The position numbers were made by a program, and so were the translations under genes. From DATIJC01 sp035479015 (GTDB lineage Bacteria; Patescibacteriota; Microgenomatia; UBA1400; UBA12028): a DNA stretch of 15,010 nucleotides. A model generated the notes under the pieces. That model saw only the letters and a list, made by a program, of their open reading frames with translations. It had not been told where the DNA came from and made no database searches. Shown in pieces: positions 1-5,348 of this stretch. The DNA lies in the NCBI GenBank assembly GCA_035479015.1, contig DATIJC010000001.1, positions 1 through 15,010 on the forward strand. Direction: 5' to 3'. The first letter of the stretch is position 1. Each line of letters begins with the position of its first letter.

Positions 1-23
1 GTATCAACGCCATTATTTTGTCC

Positions 24-41
24 CATGCCTTCTGGGGCATG
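24..41. repeat. Short inverted repeat (hairpin)
   Basis: Perfect 6-bp arms CATGCC and GGCATG enclose TTCTGG. A T-G wobble inside the arms would leave a UCUG tetraloop. The following bases are not T-rich, so it is a poor intrinsic terminator. The surrounding TGTC...ATGAC bases faintly recall the REP-like units at 3464 and 8543, so it may be a degenerate relative. Positions 1-120 otherwise show no convincing gene. Confidence 0.35.
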
Positions 42-76
42 ACGATATTAGTCTCCTCGCTACGGTAAGAAAAAAT

Positions 77-105
77 TTGCCTTTTGGACACCAATCCGCT
101 AGACT
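77..105 (+). promoter_or_regulatory. Candidate sigma70 promoter for the DUF5667-like gene
   Basis: TTGCCT (77-82) and TAGACT (100-105) each match 4 of 6 consensus bases and are separated by an ideal 17 bp. Transcription would start near 112, leaving only about 9 nt before the ATG at 121. No Shine-Dalgarno sequence lies between; the stretch before the ATG is pyrimidine-rich. Confidence 0.4.
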
Positions 106-120
106 ATCCCTTCCTTCCCT

Positions 121-669
121 ATGAGTCGAATCCGAATACTATTTTCTTTTGGGGTGGTGCTATTGGCTATCGCAGTGCTAGTGATGACGTACGCGCGCCA
201 GACAGGGGTGCAAGCATCCATGGAAGAGCGCCAAGAGCTATCTACGGTTCCCGTCGGGGTGCGCCTGGACCAATTATTTTCCCGCCCTATTTTGCCAGAT
301 AATCCACTCTACAATCTCAAAATGCTGCGTGACCGGGTACAACTAATGACAACAGTAGAAGAGGATAGGCCACCGCTCATGCTGACTTTTGCCAACGCCC
401 GTTTGACAGCCGCGCAGATTTTATTCACCCGTGGGCGGACTTCGCTGGCTCTCACCACCCTCTCAAAAGGCGAAAAATATATTTTTGCGGCTAATGCGGT
501 ATACGTGAATTCGCCTAAAATTTGGAGTGAAGATCGGCCGTATTTTGACTATACGGTCGATACCCATTTACAAGCCCTTTCGCTGATACAGGCGGGTTTA
601 GTGGATGGACAGCGCGCTTACGTGGATCAGCTGATCGCGCAACTGTCAGCTCTTCACGACAGCCGATAA
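121..669 (+). CDS. DUF5667-like membrane-anchored protein
   Basis: Encodes 182 aa. Residues 6-23 form one hydrophobic segment after a short basic N-terminus, suggesting a signal anchor or uncleaved signal peptide with the rest outside the membrane. Residues 58-78 read LPDNPLYNLKMLRDRVQLMTT-like (PD-NPLY-LK-LRD core), the hallmark opening of DUF5667, a helical exported domain common in Patescibacteria; a mostly helical region with LTFANARLTAAQ and LTTLSKGEKY follows. The function of the family is not known. The gene sits alone: a promoter is close upstream and about 140 bp of regulatory DNA separates it from nrdR. The ATG at 121 is chosen because it places the hydrophobic segment at the N-terminus; no ribosome-binding site is visible, which fits a near-leaderless transcript. 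The family assignment is from recalled motif similarity, not a profile search. Confidence 0.8.
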   Translation: MSRIRILFSFGVVLLAIAVLVMTYARQTGVQASMEERQELSTVPVGVRLDQLFSRPILPDNPLYNLKMLRDRVQLMTTVEEDRPPLMLTFANARLTAAQILFTRGRTSLALTTLSKGEKYIFAANAVYVNSPKIWSEDRPYFDYTVDTHLQALSLIQAGLVDGQRAYVDQLIAQLSALHDSR

Positions 670-760
670 CTCTTCGATTTTTTGCAAAAACTGCTCTTAA
701 ATTCATCAGCTCTGGACGATATATAAAGATCATCAATGATGCAGTTGACCGGAAGCTTCG

Positions 761-800
761 CTAGTGTTTGACTAACACTCCAAACGTCTATATCTAGTGT
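761..800 (+). promoter_or_regulatory. Probable NrdR-box region and promoter of nrdR-RNR
   Basis: CTAGTGT occurs at 761-767 and again at 794-800, 33 bp apart, about three helical turns. The second copy ends a 16-bp stretch (785-800) matching 12 of 16 positions of the recalled NrdR-box consensus ACACTATATATAGTGT; the first is weaker (8 of 16). AGTGTT and AACACT (764-769, 774-779) also form an inverted repeat. TTGACT at 768-773 could be the -35 box with TATATC (789-794) or TATCTA (791-796) as -10, so the repeats would overlap the promoter, as expected for repression. Paired boxes with this spacing are typical of NrdR targets. The exact promoter is uncertain. Confidence 0.5.
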
Positions 801-810
801 TTTAAAACCG

Positions 811-1257
811 ATGCGATGTCCATATTGCCACTACAGTGAAACAGTTGTCCTTGAGTCACGCGTGGCTGAAAACGGCAGAAGTATGCGAAGGAGGCGGAGT
901 TGTGAGAAATGTGAACGCCGTTTTACGACATATGAGCGTGCAGAAGGAATCGACGCAACCGTCATAAAGAAGAGCGGTGAGAAAGAGCGCTTTGACAGAG
1001 AAAAGATAAAGAAAGGGATTTTGAAGGCCACGTGGCGCCGGCCGCTGACGATGGAAGAGGTGGAAGAGATCATTGATGATGTGGAGCGCCGTATCCGCGG
1101 GAGCGCAGGCAACGAAGTAAAGAGTTTTGACATAGGCAAGCTCGTACTCGAAAAATTGCGCGATAAAGATCCGTTGTCATCGATTTTGTTTGCCAGTGTC
1201 TACTTTGACTTTCAGACATTGGAAGACTTTGAAAAAGAAATAGCTAAGTTTAAATAG
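811..1257 (+). CDS. nrdR: Transcriptional repressor NrdR
   Basis: Encodes 148 aa, close to the usual NrdR length of about 150. The zinc ribbon uses C3, C6, C31 and C34 (MRCPYC at the start, SCEKC later), and the basic stretch between (MRRRRS) is the family's DNA-contact region. From about residue 49 an ATP-cone follows, with VIKKSGEKERFDREKIKKGI and the later SSILFASVYFDF motif. NrdR senses ATP/dATP through the cone and represses ribonucleotide reductase genes when dATP accumulates. It stands 17 bp upstream of the reductase gene, almost certainly in one operon, and NrdR-box-like repeats lie immediately upstream, suggesting autoregulation. The ATG at 811 is the conserved NrdR start; no clear Shine-Dalgarno site is visible. 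Nothing is truncated. Confidence 0.96.
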   Translation: MRCPYCHYSETVVLESRVAENGRSMRRRRSCEKCERRFTTYERAEGIDATVIKKSGEKERFDREKIKKGILKATWRRPLTMEEVEEIIDDVERRIRGSAGNEVKSFDIGKLVLEKLRDKDPLSSILFASVYFDFQTLEDFEKEIAKFK

Positions 1258-1274
1258 AAGGGGTAAAGGAAGGT

Positions 1275-3425
1275 ATGAAGAAAAAAATGTCCTTTGAAGT
1301 CCGTAAGTTGTCACCCGGAATGGGTGAAGCCGTTGCCAAACGCACAATTCTTCGTACCAAAGCCAATGGCAAAGTAGAGACGTGGGAAGACGTGGCCCGG
1401 CGTGTGGCTAGAGGGAATGTAGGACTTTTACCAAAGAAATTTGCCAAAGAAGAGCAAAAAGAATTTGATATTTTGTTCAAACATATTGCCAATGCCTCGA
1501 TGCTGATGAGCGGACGTCACCTCCAACACGGTGATGAGACTCAGAAGACTCGCAATATGGAGGTGTTTACTAACTGTTCGACGAGCTCGAGTTCTTTTAT
1601 TCTCTTCTACTTACTTTTGAATGGTTCCGGTGTGGGCCGAGCCTACGACGATGACATGATCGTAGTCAATTGGGACAACATGCCCATCGTGCACTGTGTA
1701 ATCGATCAAACGCATGCTGATTTTGAGTGGGGAGTGGATGAGAGCACGCGTGATGCCAAACACAAATACGCGGACGCTGTGTGGTTTGAGGTACCGGATT
1801 CACGTGAGGGATGGGCTAACGCAATTGAAAAAATGGAATCAATGGCATTTGAAAAGAAGTGGGCAGATAAAACCTTGATTTTAGATTTCTCCAAAGTACG
1901 CGCCAAGGGTCAACCGATCGGTGGTATGCAAAATCGCCCAGCCTCCGGACCAAAGCCGCTCATGAATGCAATTGCGAAGGTAGCAACCATCAAGAATTCA
2001 GGCATGAGTCCGTGGAAGCAGGCAATGTTTATCGATCACTATTTGGCTGAATGTGTGTTGGTGGGTGGAGCCCGCCGGGCCGCACGTATCGCGACCAAGA
2101 TTTGGACTGACAGTGAGATCTTTGATTTTATTGATATCAAGCGTGGCGGATTTTTATGGAGTGCCAATAACTCTGTCGCCGTGGACGAAAAGTTTTGGAA
2201 ACAAAAAACGAAGCACAGTCAAAAAGTATTACAGGCAATTTTGGATGCCTCATATCACGATGGAACAGGTGAACCGGGATTTGTAAACCAACATAGGTTG
2301 GTGCAAAACGATGATAACTACGATGGGTACTTGGATGGTAAGTATGCCGAGGGCAATAAGTATCACATGTTGGCAGGAACTGATAAATTATTATCGCTCT
2401 TGGCCCGGCGTGCTGGAGCCAAGTACTACGCCCAAATTCCCAATCCATGCGGTGAGATAAGTTTGAACATGCTCGGTGGTTACTGTGTGATCGGCGATGT
2501 GGTGCCGTACTTTGCGCCGACCGATGATGATGCAGAAGAGGCATTCCGCGCGATGGCCCGGGCACTCATCCGTGTCAATACCATGGATTGTCTGTACAAC
2601 AAAGAGGTCAAGCGCACCAACCGTATTGGTGTCTCCATGACGGGTCTGCATGAGTATGCGTGGAACCGGTTTGGGTATGGATTCCGTGACTTGGTAGACG
2701 AAGAGAAGTCCAAAGATTTCTGGATGATGCTGTCACGGTTTAAGCGCGCTGTTGTAGATGAGAGCGCAAAGTATAGTAAACACCTAGGTATGGTGACACC
2801 GCACACCAACACGACGATAAAGCCAGCAGGGACGACCAGTAAGTTATTTGGTCTGACGGAGGGTGCGCACTTGCCATCCATGCGTGAGTACATCCGCTGG
2901 GTCCAGTTTCGAAACGATGATCCGCTAGTGAAGAAGTATCAAAAGATGGGGTATCCGACCAAGGAGCTGAAGAGTTATTCGGGGACGACGGTTATCGGCT
3001 TCCCGACACAGCCGGAGATTTGCAAGCTGGGTATGGATGGAGCGCTACTGACGGCCGCCGAAGCCACGCCAGAAGAGCAATACAAGTGGCTCATGTTACT
3101 TGAAAAGTACTGGATTGTGGGTGTCGATGAACAGGGCAATGCACTCGAAGACACAGGCAACCAGGTAAGTTACACGCTCAAGTATGATCCGGAGAAAGTG
3201 AAGTTCAAGGAATTCAGTGAGATGGTGCGTAAGTACCAGTCACAAATCAAGTGTTGCTCGGTGATGCCACAAACAGAGGCAAGTGCGTATGAGTATCAGC
3301 CAGAGCAGTCAGTGACGATCTCTGATTTCATGAAGGTCGTCAACGAGATCACCAGCGATGATGAGCTCAAAGAAGATATTGATCTGGAGACCTTGAAGTG
3401 CGCCAGCGGTGCCTGCCCGATATAA
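1275..3425 (+). CDS. nrdJ: Adenosylcobalamin-dependent ribonucleoside-triphosphate reductase (class II)
   Basis: Encodes 716 aa, near the 739 aa of the monomeric Lactobacillus leichmannii enzyme (RtpR). It reduces ribonucleotides, in that family NTPs, to deoxynucleotides, with a thiyl radical generated from coenzyme B12. Expected residues are visible: the NCS motif (C101) and GYC (C404) as the redox pair, NPCGE with radical cysteine C392 and glutamate E394, and the C-terminal CASGAC pair (C709, C714) that shuttles reducing equivalents. KPAGTTSKLFG lies between, as in the family. There is no N-terminal ATP cone, so allostery would be of the monomeric type. AAGGAAGG just before the ATG at 1275 is a good ribosome-binding site. 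Second gene of the nrdR operon. No cobalamin synthesis or uptake gene lies in this window. The symbol rtpR would also suit. Confidence 0.95.
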   Translation: MKKKMSFEVRKLSPGMGEAVAKRTILRTKANGKVETWEDVARRVARGNVGLLPKKFAKEEQKEFDILFKHIANASMLMSGRHLQHGDETQKTRNMEVFTNCSTSSSSFILFYLLLNGSGVGRAYDDDMIVVNWDNMPIVHCVIDQTHADFEWGVDESTRDAKHKYADAVWFEVPDSREGWANAIEKMESMAFEKKWADKTLILDFSKVRAKGQPIGGMQNRPASGPKPLMNAIAKVATIKNSGMSPWKQAMFIDHYLAECVLVGGARRAARIATKIWTDSEIFDFIDIKRGGFLWSANNSVAVDEKFWKQKTKHSQKVLQAILDASYHDGTGEPGFVNQHRLVQNDDNYDGYLDGKYAEGNKYHMLAGTDKLLSLLARRAGAKYYAQIPNPCGEISLNMLGGYCVIGDVVPYFAPTDDDAEEAFRAMARALIRVNTMDCLYNKEVKRTNRIGVSMTGLHEYAWNRFGYGFRDLVDEEKSKDFWMMLSRFKRAVVDESAKYSKHLGMVTPHTNTTIKPAGTTSKLFGLTEGAHLPSMREYIRWVQFRNDDPLVKKYQKMGYPTKELKSYSGTTVIGFPTQPEICKLGMDGALLTAAEATPEEQYKWLMLLEKYWIVGVDEQGNALEDTGNQVSYTLKYDPEKVKFKEFSEMVRKYQSQIKCCSVMPQTEASAYEYQPEQSVTISDFMKVVNEITSDDELKEDIDLETLKCASGACPI

Positions 3426-3430
3426 AAAAC

Positions 3431-3465
3431 AGAGATAAGAGGTAAGAGATTAGAGATAAGAATTG
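3431..3465. repeat. Degenerate 7-bp tandem repeat array
   Basis: Five consecutive 7-mers read AGAGATA, AGAGGTA, AGAGATT, AGAGATA and AGAATTG. Units 1 and 4 are identical, 21 bp apart. The array starts 5 bp after the reductase stop codon and runs straight into the REP-like hairpin at 3464. A second, unrelated heptamer array lies at 5310-5337. Confidence 0.65.
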
Positions 3466-3501
3466 TCATTCCTGCGTAGGCAGGAATCCAGACAAAAAGT
3501 A
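3464..3501. repeat. REP-like dispersed palindromic unit (copy 1)
   Basis: ATTCCTGC (3468-3475) and GCAGGAAT (3480-3487) form a perfect 8-bp stem around GTAG. The flanks TGTC and CCAGACAAAAAGTA are shared, with few changes, by the unit at 8543-8580, which has a compensated stem (ATGCTTGC/GCAAGCAT). Stem changes that preserve pairing show the hairpin itself is what is conserved. It resembles dispersed palindromes such as the neisserial dRS3 in layout, but no identity is claimed. Confidence 0.75.
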
Positions 3502-3764
3502 TGAATTCAAACCAAATAAAAATAGTAATAATTATGGTGGCATCCGTTTCGGAATTGACTGCACTTAGATATTCAAGCGTGTGCCGACAGTCACCAAATA
3601 ATATAACAATCTACTGTGCTCATCTGGCTTCAGCTAGAAAAGGATTTCAAATTGAGTATCCCAACTCAATTTCAATAGCCAATGTATTGGCTAGCGGTGT
3701 TAGCGGTACTGCAAGAAACGGGGCACCCTCTCCAAGTCCATCTTTTGGACCCGATGAAGCATGA
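3501..3764 (+). CDS. Doubtful ORF in repeat-rich gap (87 aa)
   Basis: Open frame of 87 aa, unrecognised, with a short hydrophobic stretch near residues 7-16 and a Ser/Pro-rich end. Doubts are strong: the ATG is the last bases of the REP-like unit, there is no ribosome-binding site, and two perfect inverted repeats lie inside the frame (3649-3693). Codon choice and composition do not resemble the neighbours. The minus strand also shows a fairly sensible reading (SSGPKDGLGEGAPFLAVPL around 3690-3755) broken by stops and frameshifts, so this may instead be the antisense of a decayed minus-strand gene. Kept at low confidence so that the stretch 3502-3806 is not left undescribed; nothing else is seen there. 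Confidence 0.2.
   Translation: MNSNQIKIVIIMVASVSELTALRYSSVCRQSPNNITIYCAHLASARKGFQIEYPNSISIANVLASGVSGTARNGAPSPSPSFGPDEA
3649..3693. repeat. Two adjacent perfect inverted repeats
   Basis: AAATTGAGT (3649-3657) pairs with ACTCAATTT (3664-3672) around a 6-nt loop. Immediately after, TAGCCAAT (3676-3683) pairs with ATTGGCTA (3686-3693) around GT. They are followed by a direct repeat of TAGCGGT. No T-run follows either hairpin, so intrinsic termination is unlikely. They could be part of a mobile-element remnant or a structured RNA; the function is unknown. Confidence 0.5.
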
Positions 3765-3806
3765 TTTTTCTTGGCTTAAAACCAAAGGACCCGTCTCTTT
3801 TCAAAT

Positions 3807-4049
3807 CTATTCACGTACGGCTTTTGATGGGGAGTCGTTTTGATGTTCGTGCGCAGGGATTCCTATTTCGCTTATTACTAGACCTGCTTCCGCCCATAAT
3901 CTGTCTTGGACCATATCAGGAACGGTTGTCCAGTTGGGATGATTCTTTCTCCACTCTCTCACAAGTGACATAAATTTCTTGCCTACTTCTGTGGGTTCAT
4001 CTTCATGTCGATACACACCGGTTTTTGAAATGGCCATTTCTGCTGTCAT
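3807..4049 (-). CDS. Small orphan protein (80 aa), unrecognised
   Basis: Encodes 80 aa from the ATG at 4049, chosen because AAAGGAG lies upstream on the minus strand at ideal spacing; an upstream alternative start at 4079 has no such site. The product is hydrophilic and probably cytoplasmic: no signal peptide, no membrane segment, no cysteines. It contains the stretch VGKKFMSLVREWRKNHPNW and then an IPAHEHQND-type tail. I do not recognise the family. It lies in the accessory gap and is read against its large neighbours. Its candidate promoter partly lies inside a fragment derived from a ribonucleotide reductase gene. The strong ribosome-binding site makes it a probable real gene, perhaps horizontally acquired. 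Confidence 0.6.
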   Translation of the reverse strand: MTAEMAISKTGVYRHEDEPTEVGKKFMSLVREWRKNHPNWTTVPDMVQDRLWAEAGLVISEIGIPAHEHQNDSPSKAVRE

Positions 4050-4070
4050 AAGTACTCCTTTTGAGAAGAT

Positions 4071-4098
4071 AGTGTACAACCTTCATGAAAGTCGTCAA
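4071..4098 (-). promoter_or_regulatory. Candidate promoter of the 80-aa orphan
   Basis: On the minus strand TTGACG (4093-4098) and TACACT (4071-4076) are spaced by 16 bp, giving a start near 4064 and a short leader that contains AAAGGAG before the ATG at 4049. The -35 box falls inside the reductase-derived fragment at 4082-4129. Confidence 0.4.
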
Positions 4099-4129
4099 TG
4101 AGATCATCAGTGACGATGACTCAAGGACA
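4082..4129 (+). pseudogene. Fragment of a ribonucleotide reductase 3' end
   Basis: Positions 4082-4129 align with 3327-3375 inside the intact reductase gene, with the same orientation and frame: FMKVVNEI-SDD is retained, with five substitutions in the first 38 aligned bases, then a 1-bp deletion and loss of similarity. Four of the five substitutions are synonymous (Lys, Asn, Ser, Asp codons) and one is Thr to Ile. Mostly silent changes suggest it diverged while still part of a working gene, so it probably derives from a related reductase allele and not from a recent local duplication. It is too short to encode anything itself. Confidence 0.65.
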
Positions 4130-4133
4130 GAAA

Positions 4134-4472
4134 CTACATGTACGCGATACCAAGCTGCTGCATTCTGGAGACGGTCAGAGAAATATACTCAACATATAAG
4201 TCAGGAGCAAGGGCACACAGGGCAGTTGTGATATCGAGATAGGTGGAGAGGTGATCTCCCAGCTCATCGGCTGGAAGTATGAGCTTGAAAAGCGTTATGT
4301 GGCCGTATCCAGTCTCACTGGCCAGCAGAGCGAGCATGGCAAACCGATCTACCTCACTGGGGCAATCTTGGATAGATTGAAGTTTTACTCTAGTTTGCTC
4401 TGTTTCAACTTTTATTTTTTCGACTAAAAGAGGAATTGTGCGAGTGATGAAATCGTTTTCTGTGTTTGGCAT
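4134..4472 (-). CDS. Orphan helical protein (112 aa), unrecognised
   Basis: Encodes 112 aa from the ATG at 4472; in-frame starts at 4499 (ATG) and 4511 (TTG) would add 9 or 13 residues. I prefer 4472 because TATACT (4479-4484, minus strand) sits 6 bp before it, as in the other apparently leaderless genes here, and no start has a good ribosome-binding site. The sequence is predicted mostly alpha-helical, with a charged first third (LLVEKIKVETEQTRVKLQ) and a more hydrophobic remainder (FAMLALLASETGYGHITLF, ITTALCALAPDLYVEYISL); no clear membrane segment or signal peptide. The family is not recognised. It is transcribed divergently from hrcA, with a strong inverted repeat in between. Confidence 0.5.
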   Translation of the reverse strand: MPNTENDFITRTIPLLVEKIKVETEQTRVKLQSIQDCPSEVDRFAMLALLASETGYGHITLFKLILPADELGDHLSTYLDITTALCALAPDLYVEYISLTVSRMQQLGIAYM

Positions 4473-4478
4473 TGCGGC

Positions 4479-4484
4479 AGTATA
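4479..4484 (-). promoter_or_regulatory. Candidate -10 box for a leaderless start at 4472
   Basis: TATACT on the minus strand, preceded by TTG and followed by six bases and then ATG. No convincing -35 box is present at 16-18 bp. The support is mainly the similarity to the other -10/start arrangements in the window. Confidence 0.3.
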
Positions 4485-4504
4485 CAACAGGATTTCCATC
4501 CCCG

Positions 4505-4540
4505 CCTGCAACAGCTGACGCTGTAGCGTCTGCGGGCAGG
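4505..4540. repeat. Inverted repeat between divergent genes
   Basis: GACGCT (4517-4522) and AGCGTC (4525-4530) form a perfect stem around GT, nested within CCTGC (4505-4509) and GCAGG (4536-4540). It sits 2 bp before the hrcA -35 box and just outside the 5' end of the minus-strand orphan. It may be a REP-like unit or an operator; there is no T-run for termination. Confidence 0.5.
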
Positions 4541-4542
4541 TC

Positions 4543-4571
4543 TTGACATCCCGTTAGCACTCAGATATATT
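4543..4571 (+). promoter_or_regulatory. hrcA operon sigma70 promoter
   Basis: Perfect -35 TTGACA (4543-4548), 17-bp spacer, -10 TATATT (4566-4571; 5 of 6 consensus bases). Transcription should begin at about 4578-4580, at or next to the A of the hrcA ATG. This is the strongest promoter by sequence in the window. Confidence 0.85.
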
Positions 4572-4580
4572 CACTGCTAA
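4554..4580 (+). promoter_or_regulatory. CIRCE operator (HrcA binding site)
   Basis: The left arm TTAGCACTC (4554-4562) is the exact CIRCE consensus; after exactly 9 bp comes CACTGCTAA (4572-4580), matching 7 of 9 of the consensus GAGTGCTAA. The 9-bp spacer contains nearly the whole -10 box, and the last base of the right arm is the A of the start codon. HrcA bound here would block RNA polymerase, giving autoregulated heat-shock control of the whole cluster. Confidence 0.9.
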
Positions 4581-5305
4581 TGATTGACTTAACTGCACGT
4601 CAAGTGCAAATCCTTCGAGCAGTGATTGAGGAATTTATCAATTCGGCTGAGCCAATTGGTTCGGACACGATAGATAAAAAATACAACCTCGGTGTCTCGC
4701 CAGCTACCATCCGCAACGAAATGGTGTATTTGACCAAGCACGGCTACCTGAAACAGCCCCATACCAGCGCCGGCCGCATACCGACGTCCTTAGCTTTGAA
4801 GATGTACGTACGTGATCTCATGCATGAGAAAGATCTGTCAGTAGCAGAGGAAGTCACGCTCAAAGAGCGTATGTGGCAGAAGCGCAAGGAGCTTTCGCTG
4901 ATTTTGCAGGAAACCACCAAGTTGCTGTCATCCCGCGGACACGCTGTCAGTGTGGCAATTGATGATAATCAGCACTTCTATATGTGTGGCTCGGCCCAAC
5001 TGCTATCCATGCCGGAATTTTTTAACATTGACCGCATGCGGGCAGTCCTCAACTTAATTGACGAAGCAGCGCAGCTGCAGGACATTTTTGAGCACGGTAG
5101 CGGCGAACAGCCGGTACACGTGGTATTTGGTGAAGACTTGGGGAATAATTATCTGGATCCCGTCGGGTTTGTATTTACGGATTTCATGGCAGCGGATCAT
5201 CATTGTTGGCTAGGGCTCATCGGCTCCAGCCGCTTTGATTACCGCTATGTGGTGCCCATGATGAGGTATGTGCGGGACTGCGTAACAGATATGATGAAAG
5301 CGTAA
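4580..5305 (+). CDS. hrcA: Heat-inducible transcription repressor HrcA (short form)
   Basis: Encodes 241 aa, about 100 shorter than typical HrcA (around 340). Residues 1-75 are the winged helix-turn-helix, with LTARQVQILRAVIEEFI, the Glu-Pro-Ile-Gly-Ser stretch and VSPATIRNEMVYL; the family signature HTSAGRIPT follows. The remainder is a reduced GAF-like/dimerisation region ending SSRFDYRYVVPMMRYV, equivalent to the canonical C-terminal motif, so the shortening is internal and the end is not truncated. HrcA represses chaperone genes through CIRCE and needs the chaperonin or DnaK system for activity. First gene of the hrcA-grpE-dnaK operon. The start at 4580 coincides with the predicted transcription start, so the mRNA is probably leaderless; no ribosome-binding site exists upstream. 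Confidence 0.93.
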   Translation: MIDLTARQVQILRAVIEEFINSAEPIGSDTIDKKYNLGVSPATIRNEMVYLTKHGYLKQPHTSAGRIPTSLALKMYVRDLMHEKDLSVAEEVTLKERMWQKRKELSLILQETTKLLSSRGHAVSVAIDDNQHFYMCGSAQLLSMPEFFNIDRMRAVLNLIDEAAQLQDIFEHGSGEQPVHVVFGEDLGNNYLDPVGFVFTDFMAADHHCWLGLIGSSRFDYRYVVPMMRYVRDCVTDMMKA

Positions 5306-5309
5306 TTGG

Positions 5310-5337
5310 TAGCTAGTGGCTAGTATCTAGTAACTGG
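5310..5337. repeat. Degenerate 7-bp tandem repeat array
   Basis: Four consecutive heptamers TAGCTAG, TGGCTAG, TATCTAG and TAACTGG share the pattern TNNCTAG, the last one degenerate. The array fills most of the 43-bp gap between hrcA and grpE. Same unit length as the array at 3431, different sequence. Confidence 0.65.
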
Positions 5338-5348
5338 AAAGTAAAAAT

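Noticed and set aside
2..124. Frames open from the left edge (frame 2 to 124; frame 3 to 68) that could be the 3' end of an upstream gene.
   Set aside because: The stretch holds a hairpin and a promoter, and neither short translation is recognisable. A real gene end cannot be excluded for the frame ending at 66-68.
664..700. TTTTTTGCAAAAA after the first gene as a terminator.
   Set aside because: The stem is only A-T rich with no loop and no GC core; not a credible intrinsic terminator.
670..860. Cobalamin riboswitch before the B12-dependent reductase operon, prompted by GCCACT near 827.
   Set aside because: The bases fall inside nrdR coding sequence, the 141-bp gap is too short for a typical cobalamin riboswitch, and no B12-box context is seen.
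2137..2893. Minus-strand frames of 86-142 codons inside the reductase gene.
   Set aside because: Antisense shadows of conserved coding sequence with His/Arg/Ser-rich composition and no recognisable motifs.
3761..3973. 70-codon plus-strand frame starting at ATGA overlap with the 87-aa ORF.
   Set aside because: It runs antisense to the better supported 80-aa minus-strand gene and has no ribosome-binding site.
3426..4540. Toxin-antitoxin or defence island in the accessory gap.
   Set aside because: The two orphan minus-strand proteins show no toxin, antitoxin, nuclease or ATPase motifs and are about 85 bp apart with separate promoters.
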